From NCBI RefSeq assembly GCF_003265155.1, contig NZ_QKVO01000005.1, positions 1 to 34,033 on the forward strand: a DNA stretch of 34,033 nt, read 5' to 3'. Source of the DNA: Mycoplasma wenyonii (GTDB lineage: Bacteria; Bacillota_I; Bacilli_A; Mycoplasmatales; Mycoplasmoidaceae). A program made the position numbers and the translations under genes. Below, piece after piece: positions 21,015 through 34,033 of this stretch (the stretch's first letter is position 1; each line of letters starts with the position of its first letter). The notes under the pieces were generated by a model. That model saw only the letters and a list, made by a program, of their open reading frames with translations, did no database searches and was not told the origin of the DNA.

Positions 21015-21030
21015 TACTGAAATTTCAGTA
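21015..21030. promoter_or_regulatory. 16-bp perfect palindrome between eno and pfkA
   Basis: TACTGAAATTTCAGTA, followed by a second inverted repeat (TAGTTA/TAACTA) before the pfkA GTG. The 53-nt gap is the longest within this gene run, so it may hold an attenuator, RNA processing site or operator. Confidence 0.5.
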
Positions 21031-21066
21031 AGTTAGTTATCTTAGTTGGTAACTAGCTGGCTTTAG

Positions 21067-22047
21067 GTGAAAAAGGTAGCCCTTTTAACTTCTGGGGGAG
21101 ATTCCCCAGGTATGAATAGTGCTCTCTATTCTTTTAGCGAATTAGCTATATCTAAAGGGTTTGAGGTTCTTTATATTGCTGATGGTTACCAAGGATTTAT
21201 AGAAAACAGATTCACTGAGTTAAAACTGAACTGTTTAAGAGGCAAGACATATAATGCAGGCACTGCAATAGGTTCTAGTAGATCTTCTGAGTTTAGATCT
21301 TCTCCAGAGTTGAGAGAAAAAGGAGTGAAAGCTCTAAAGGAGAAAGGAGTTGAGGCTCTTGTGGTTTTAGGCGGAAATGGTTCCTATGAAGGAGCGAAGT
21401 TAATCTCTCAATTGGGACTTCCTGTAATTCTTTTGCCCGCAACTATTGATAATGATGTAAGTTCAACTAAATATACTATTGGATTTTTTTCAGCTTTAGA
21501 GGAAATAGGACAAGCTATTAAGAAGATTTGATACACTGCAAATTCCCATTCACAATTAACTATTGTGGAGGTAATGGGAAGGGATTGTTCAGACTTAGGA
21601 GTTTTGGCCTCTTATTCTTCTCCATTAGTTGAATTAGTGATCACTCAACAGAACGTACCAAGTTATGAACAATTAAGAGAAAAGATTAGACAGATTAGAG
21701 AGAAAAGAGGCAATAAAGGTATGGTTATAGTAGTTGTTGAAAAGACTTTAGGAGTGACTCAATTGCCATCTATGTCTGAGCTGACCAAAAAATTAGAATC
21801 TGATCTTAAGTTCACTGTGAGAGGTTGCTCTCTTGGACATACTCAAAGAGGGGCAACTCCAACTACATGAGAGATGTTTGTAGCTTCCTCTTTTGGTAGA
21901 GAAGCCTTTATTTCCTTTGAAAAGAAAGAGTTTGATGTAGCGATAGGATTTGATGGAGATAATTTCTATAGAACTAAGATAGCAGATGTTGTTGACAAAA
22001 GCAAGGGAGATAGAATTGCTTTGATTGAAACTAAAGGCAAGTTCTAA
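21067..22047 (+). CDS. pfkA: 6-phosphofructokinase, with altered metal and allosteric residues
   Basis: Phosphorylates fructose 6-phosphate; glycolysis. 326 residues, normal length. Present: TSGGDSPGMN, IGSSRSSEF, catalytic PATIDNDV (Asp127 equivalent), VVEVMGRDCSDLG, LGHTQRGATP. ATP-type Gly is kept in GGNGSYEGA, but the Asp of the family GGDGS (Asp103 in E. coli, Mg site) is Asn104 here, and Arg21/Arg25 of the E. coli effector site are Tyr and Glu (GMNSALYSFSELA). This suggests lost ADP/PEP regulation and perhaps altered catalysis. GTG start at 21067; two TGA codons are Trp. pyk follows after 5 nt. Confidence 0.95.
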
Positions 22048-22052
22048 ACGCA

Positions 22053-23627
22053 ATGCCTAGTTTTAAGTTAGGATGTACCAAGATTGTTGCAACTATTGGA
22101 CCTGCAATTACTCTGCAGTTACAAATTAATTCTGAGAGAAATAAGTCAAACCCAGAGTACTTAAAGGTCTTAAATCTATTTACTGAGTTATTTTTTAATG
22201 GCTTAAGTTGCATTAGATTTAACTTTTCTCACTCCAATAATGAAGAAAGACTATTTAGATTAGAGGTTTGGCGGGACGCTAAGGAAGAATTCTACAAGAT
22301 CTTTAACAAGATAGAACAAGGCGGTAATTCTCCTAATAAAGTTAGATTCCTCTTCCCAATAGCCGAGTTAGCTGACACTAAAGGACCAGAAATTAGAGTA
22401 TGGGATATGAAAGAAAAGGAAAAAGGGCAACTATATAGAAGAGGGGAGATTATTGAAATTTTCTGTAAAGATAAGAAGGCGGGGGATGCTACTTGTTTTT
22501 CAGTCACTGACTCTACAGCTAAATACAATATGGCTTTAGATTGTTCAGTAGGAGAAAAGGTATTAGTTGATGATGGAAAGCTTTCTCTATTAATTCAATC
22601 TGTAGATGTGGACTCCGGAGTTGTTAGAGTGATGGTGGAAAATGATCACTATCTGAAAGCCAATAAGAGAGTTAATCTTCCAAATGCAGATTACTCCCTT
22701 CCATTTGTGAGTGAAAAAGACAGAGGAGATATTCTCTTTTCTCTAGAACAAAGTTTTCAATTTATTGCTCTATCTTTTGTTAACAAGTTAGAAGACATAC
22801 TCGAAGTTAGAAAGCTAATTAAGGAAAATTGTACAGGCAAAAAATTACCTCTAATTATCTCTAAGATAGAAACCACTCAATGCTTAAAGAATATAGATGC
22901 AGTTATTAAGGAATCAGATGGAATTATGATAGCTAGAGGAGATCTTGCCCTAGAAAGTCCTTATTATCACGTTCCATACTGAACTAAGGAAATACTGAGA
23001 AAAACAGCTAAAGCTAAAAAATTTACTATTGTCGCTACACAAATGTTGGATTCTCTAGAAAGGACTGTAGTTCCAACCAGAGCAGAAGTTGCAGATGTTT
23101 ATAGAGCAGCTGAGTTAACTTCTGACTCCACTATGCTTTCTGGAGAAACTGCACAAGGACTATTTCCTTCAATTGCTCTTGCAACTATGTCTGAAATCAT
23201 TAAAGCTGCAGAAAAGAAATGCAACTATGAGAAATTGTTTACTCACTTCTCTAGAGAAAATAAGTCAGAAAGATTAAGAACTCTAAGTAGTCAATTCTTC
23301 TCAGAGATTGACAAGTTAACTACTATTATCGCCTGCTTCCTATTTGCAGATGAACTATTAGAAGAAGAAATAAATCAACTATCTTCTCTTAAACTTCCAT
23401 TCCCTTTTGTAGTCTTTTATAGAAAGAAGAGTTACCTAGAAGCGGAAAGTGATTTCGAGCTTAAATGCAGTGCAATTAATAGAGGAATATATAAGATTGC
23501 ATTAGTGGGATCCACAGATGAATCTTTGGAAGACTGCTCTAAGACTTTCTTGGAATTGTGTGGTTATCCTTCTAAGAGCCAAATAGCTTTGTATCAAGCG
23601 AAGGAACTTCGTTTTATAAGTAGTTAG
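22053..23627 (+). CDS. pyk: pyruvate kinase
   Basis: Makes ATP and pyruvate from phosphoenolpyruvate. 524 residues. Recognisable in order: TKIVATIGPA, IRFNFSHSN, ADTKGPEIRVWD, the B domain (VDDGKLSLLI), catalytic Lys/Glu in ISKIETTQ, GIMIARGDLALE, ATQMLDSLERTVVPTRAEV and DSTMLSGETAQG. The C-terminal domain is present but divergent. An insert near residues 22-35 (NSERNKSNPEYLKV) and another at EEFYKIFNKIEQGG lengthen the N-terminal barrel region. One TGA (Trp) lies after HVPY. ATG start 5 nt after the pfkA stop. Confidence 0.95.
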
Positions 23628-23636
23628 CTTTAGTTT

Positions 23637-31604
<7,968 letters not shown>

Positions 31605-31605
31605 A

Positions 31606-31657
31606 AAAGGCTTTACCTTATCTTCAGGGGAACCCCTTAGGTTTAGGGTTAGCCTTT
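31606..31657 (+). terminator. terminator after rpoBC
   Basis: Outer arms AAAGGCT and AGCCTTT enclose an inner GGGGAACCCC hairpin. It begins 2 nt after the rpoBC stop and precedes an AT-rich spacer, as expected for the end of the operon. Confidence 0.65.
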
Positions 31658-31701
31658 ACTAATTTGTAGAATCTAAACATTTAGTTATTTTCTAGATTCC
31701 T

Positions 31702-33081
31702 ATGTGGTGAAAGAAGTTATTGTTGGAGGGGACTGCTATTGGTGGGTTTGGAGGCGGTGTAGGGGGGTGATTAGGTAACAGGTATGGTTTGGTTGAGATA
31801 CCAATGGATGGAGAGCAAGCTATATTGACTGAGGAATATTCCTTATCTAAGGAGAATAAGAAAGACGAAAAGAAGTCAAAGCATACTGGGGTAATTAGTG
31901 AACTAAATCACACTGTCCTTGGTTCTTGAAAGTACCAAAGTGAAGGGGTTGAGGATAAATTGATGTTGGTTTCTGGTTGGGATGCAAATGGGAAACATAA
32001 AAATATAGAGAGCAATAAGTTATCACAGGGAAAACGTCAATTATGAGGCGGTAGAAAGGTGACTTCTGGAAGTAAGTGGTTTGGTCCCAGAGATAGAAAT
32101 AAAGAGATTGAGGATCTTGAAAAAGCTAAGAAAGAAATGCAGGGAAAGTCTTATTGACCACTGATTCAAAAGGCGGGAGATTATGTTACTGAATCTGATT
32201 TGAAGGGAATTAGTGAGAAATGAAAGGGTAGGGATTTGAATCTTGAGACCCAAATATTGGAGTTGTATAAGGCAAGAAAGTGATGGTTGGATAAGATGGG
32301 GAGAAGTCGTCAAGGGGATCGTGTTGATTTGGAATTCAATTTAGAGATAATCAAGAAGATACTTGATACTGGTGAGGACCAGTTGAAGGCGAGAAGGTGG
32401 AATTATGGACAGTTAGCTAATAATGGGAAATTGACTCTCGTTAGAACGATTGGAAATCCTGAAGCAGTTGCTTGAAATTACTTCAGGAAATATGCCTGAG
32501 GTAAGGAATCGGAAGTTAAAAGGTTAAAAGAAGTTAATTTAGTGAATACCATTGTTAAATTGATGACTGGTGAATCTGTTGGGTTTCCTTGTGTTAGTTA
32601 TGGGCGAGAATCGTTTGTTGCTGATGGTTTATTTGATGAATGCAAGAATACTCCGTGATGAGGAAGGGATGAGATTAAGGTTAAGTCTGTTTTGAAGAGT
32701 GTTGTACCAAGCTTTGCGAAAGGAAAGATTCCGACACAAAAAGGGAGGGGTGGTTGGAAATCTCAACAGGATGCTGGAGATAATTGATCAAAAATATATA
32801 ACGAAAATTTTGATGAGTCTAAAGTGATTAATGAAAAATGTGAACCAGACAATTGATGGTCTTTATTTACTGATCAGGAATTGAAGATACGACAAGAAGT
32901 ATGTGATTTAATAATCAGACCTTGATTCGGGGACCAAGTCTCTGAGAAACGATTATGCCTAATTGAGGCTACAGAATACAAAAATTACCTTAGGTTGAGC
33001 ACATATTTAAATGTCCTTCAAATACCTGAATGACATAACAAAAGTACATTCTGAACAAAATGTTCTAATTACGGAATTTAA
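31702..33081 (+). CDS. anchored hypothetical protein, Trp-rich, paralog of the end gene
   Basis: No family recognised. The 459-residue product (many TGA-coded Trp) begins MWWKKLLLEGTAIGGFGGG, a glycine-rich hydrophobic segment suggesting a signal or anchor. A Lys/Glu-rich region follows, then a basic middle (KMGRSRQGDRVDLEFNLEI) and a C-terminal half with VNTIVKLMTGESVGFPC, KVKSVLKSVVP and EKCEPDNWW. That half is repeated in the convergent gene at the window end. Its codons use G more freely than the operon upstream (GGG, GGT, TTG), which fits an accessory, faster-evolving gene. ATG start; no Shine-Dalgarno. Confidence 0.75.
32502..32595 (+). repeat. 94-bp perfect inverted repeat, arm 1
   Basis: Identical to the reverse complement of 33940-34033. 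It lies in the coding region around VNTIVKLMTGESVGFP. The repeat may extend further, because arm 2 runs into the window edge. Confidence 0.95.
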
Positions 33082-33216
33082 AGAACGGTAATTTTTTAGA
33101 TATTTTTGAAATTTATTTTTCGATCATCCGGTGGGGAGGGAAAAAAGATTGTATTATTAGAAAATTTTTTTATTTTTTCGCGCGAATTTTTGAAAATAAT
33201 AATTTCAAATAATTTT

Positions 33217-33240
33217 TTCAGGGGTACATGTACCCCTGAA
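33217..33240. terminator. 24-bp perfect palindrome
   Basis: Self-complementary around GGGGTACATGTACCCC, with TTCA/TGAA flanks. It may act as a terminator for the plus-strand gene ending at 33081, or as a protein-binding site; no strong U-run follows on the plus strand. Confidence 0.45.
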
Positions 33241-33551
33241 TCATAAATTTAAAACAAATATCCCTCTCTTTTATAACTTTTTTGACTAATATAATAAGTT
33301 TTTTATATATACCCCCCTAATTCCAATCTATTTTTTATTATGTTTAAGTTTCGATAAATCTATATTGAATATTTATCCTCCCAATACTTCTAATTGACTC
33401 ATAATTTAATTCTTTTTAAAAATAAATAGAAAATAAGAAATATTTATATAAAAGTAACAAATTATCTTTTATTACTTTCCCTTCACCCAAAAAACCCCCC
33501 CTCTTAGAAATCTCCCCCACTTCATCATATAAATTTTTTACTTTGTAAATT

Positions 33552-33576
33552 AAATGAGGGGAAGTTCCCCTCATTT
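33552..33576 (-). terminator. candidate terminator of the end gene
   Basis: Arms aaatgagggga and tcccctcattt (11 bp, fully paired) with a 3-nt loop, about 50 nt after the minus-strand stop at 33628 and in AT-rich surroundings. Confidence 0.6.
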
Positions 33577-33627
33577 ATATATAAACTTTTTAAGTTATTT
33601 TTAAATTTAAAAACTAAAAATAAAAAC

Positions 33628-34033
33628 CTAAAATTTACTATTAAATTTCAACTCCTGATCAACAATTCATGACCACACACTATCTGGTTCACACTTTTCA
33701 TTAATCACTTTAGTTTTATCAAAATCATCATTGTAAATTTGACGTCAATTTTTAGAAGCATCCATTTGACGATCTCACCTGTTTGGAGAACCTTTCGTCG
33801 GCACCTTATACTGCTTAAAGTTAGGCACAACACTTTTTAAAACAGATTTAACTTTGAACTTATCTTTTGCCCACCACGCATCACTTTTACATTCTTTAAA
33901 CAATTCCTCGGCGGTAAATCTCTGTCCACTCCCAACCTCAACACAAGGAAACCCAACAGATTCACCAGTCATCAATTTAACAATGGTATTCACTAAATTA
34001 ACTTCTTTTAACCTTTTAACTTCCGATTCCTTA
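33628..34033 (-). CDS. paralog of the 459-residue protein, 5' end outside window
   Basis: The 3' part of a gene read on the minus strand, 134 codons visible before TAG (TGA as Trp). It repeats the C-terminal region of the 31702-33081 product: VNTIVKLMTGESVGFPC is identical, then FKVKSVLKSVVPNF, and KVINEKCEPD before the end. It stops early at DQELKFNSKF, lacking the last ~55 residues of its paralog. Converges on that gene. Function unknown; the N-terminus cannot be seen. Confidence 0.7.
33940..34033 (-). repeat. 94-bp perfect inverted repeat, arm 2
   Basis: Reverse complement of 32502-32595 without mismatch; diverges abruptly after CCTTGTGTT. Confidence 0.95.

Larger units (their letters stand above)
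33082..33627. other. AT-rich convergent spacer with two hairpins, no gene seen
   Basis: About 545 bp between two convergent paralogs. It holds the palindromes at 33217-33240 and 33552-33576, the 10-bp palindrome TTCGCGCGAA near 33178-33187, a C6 run at 33312 and a C7 run at 33495. On the minus strand an 18-codon frame starts ATGATGAAGTGGGGGAG near 33527 and crosses the C7 run (G7 in sense); it is too short to call. No tRNA or convincing ORF. Confidence 0.6.

Noticed and set aside
31667-31701. Inverted repeat (agaatcta/tagattcc) before the 459-residue gene as a regulatory hairpin
   Set aside because: One mismatch and a long loop in AT-rich DNA; no better than chance.
33495-33501. C7 run as a ninth phase-variable tract
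   Set aside because: Shorter than the others, not followed by the same context and not in a supported gene.

Overview
The window reads as a hemotropic-mycoplasma-like (Mollicutes) genome segment. Most housekeeping genes stay open only if TGA is read as tryptophan. The DNA is AT-rich, a single 16S rRNA gene stands apart from any 23S/5S, and long stretches hold lineage-specific paralogs with one N-terminal membrane segment. Nucleotide salvage, glycolysis and transcription genes are recognisable; no tRNA, CRISPR array or insertion sequence was seen. All gene limits here use translation table 4.

Layout. 1-1.7 kb (minus): a coiled-coil membrane-anchored protein followed by an ATP synthase subunit c gene (atpE copy 1). 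1.8-3.4 kb (plus): a stand-alone, catalytically altered iPGM insert domain and purine nucleoside phosphorylase deoD. 3.4-5.75 kb (minus): a small anchored hypothetical protein and the 16S rRNA gene with a leader/trailer processing stem. 5.8-7.85 kb: a convergent, broken restriction-modification pair. 7.9-12.3 kb (minus): atpE copies 2 and 3, a second coiled-coil gene, and two tandem paralogs of an unknown anchored family. 12.36-14.27 kb (minus): purB with a C-terminal phosphoribosyltransferase-like extension. 14.3-31.6 kb (plus): dnaK with a degenerate CIRCE element, an RNase R N-terminal-only protein, a 634-residue coiled-coil protein, a trigger-factor-C-like protein, eno, pfkA, pyk and a single rpoB-rpoC open frame of 2,655 codons. 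31.7-34.0 kb: two convergent paralogs of another unknown family, sharing a 94-bp perfect inverted repeat that runs into the window edge.

The most unusual points are: (1) the 16S 3' end lacks the anti-Shine-Dalgarno CCUCC although helix 45 and the processing stem are intact, and no gene start here has a convincing Shine-Dalgarno; (2) eight G8/G9 tracts, always followed by C, seven inside genes and one just before a start codon. The only G9 tract separates a membrane leader from its own gene body by exactly one base, which looks like a phase-variable gene caught OFF, beside a paralog whose tract is interrupted; (3) RpoB-RpoC and PurB-PRTase fusions; (4) three atpE copies that share the c-subunit body but have different N-terminal arms; (5) several housekeeping proteins reduced to one domain (iPGM insert, RNase R N-terminus, trigger factor C-terminus).
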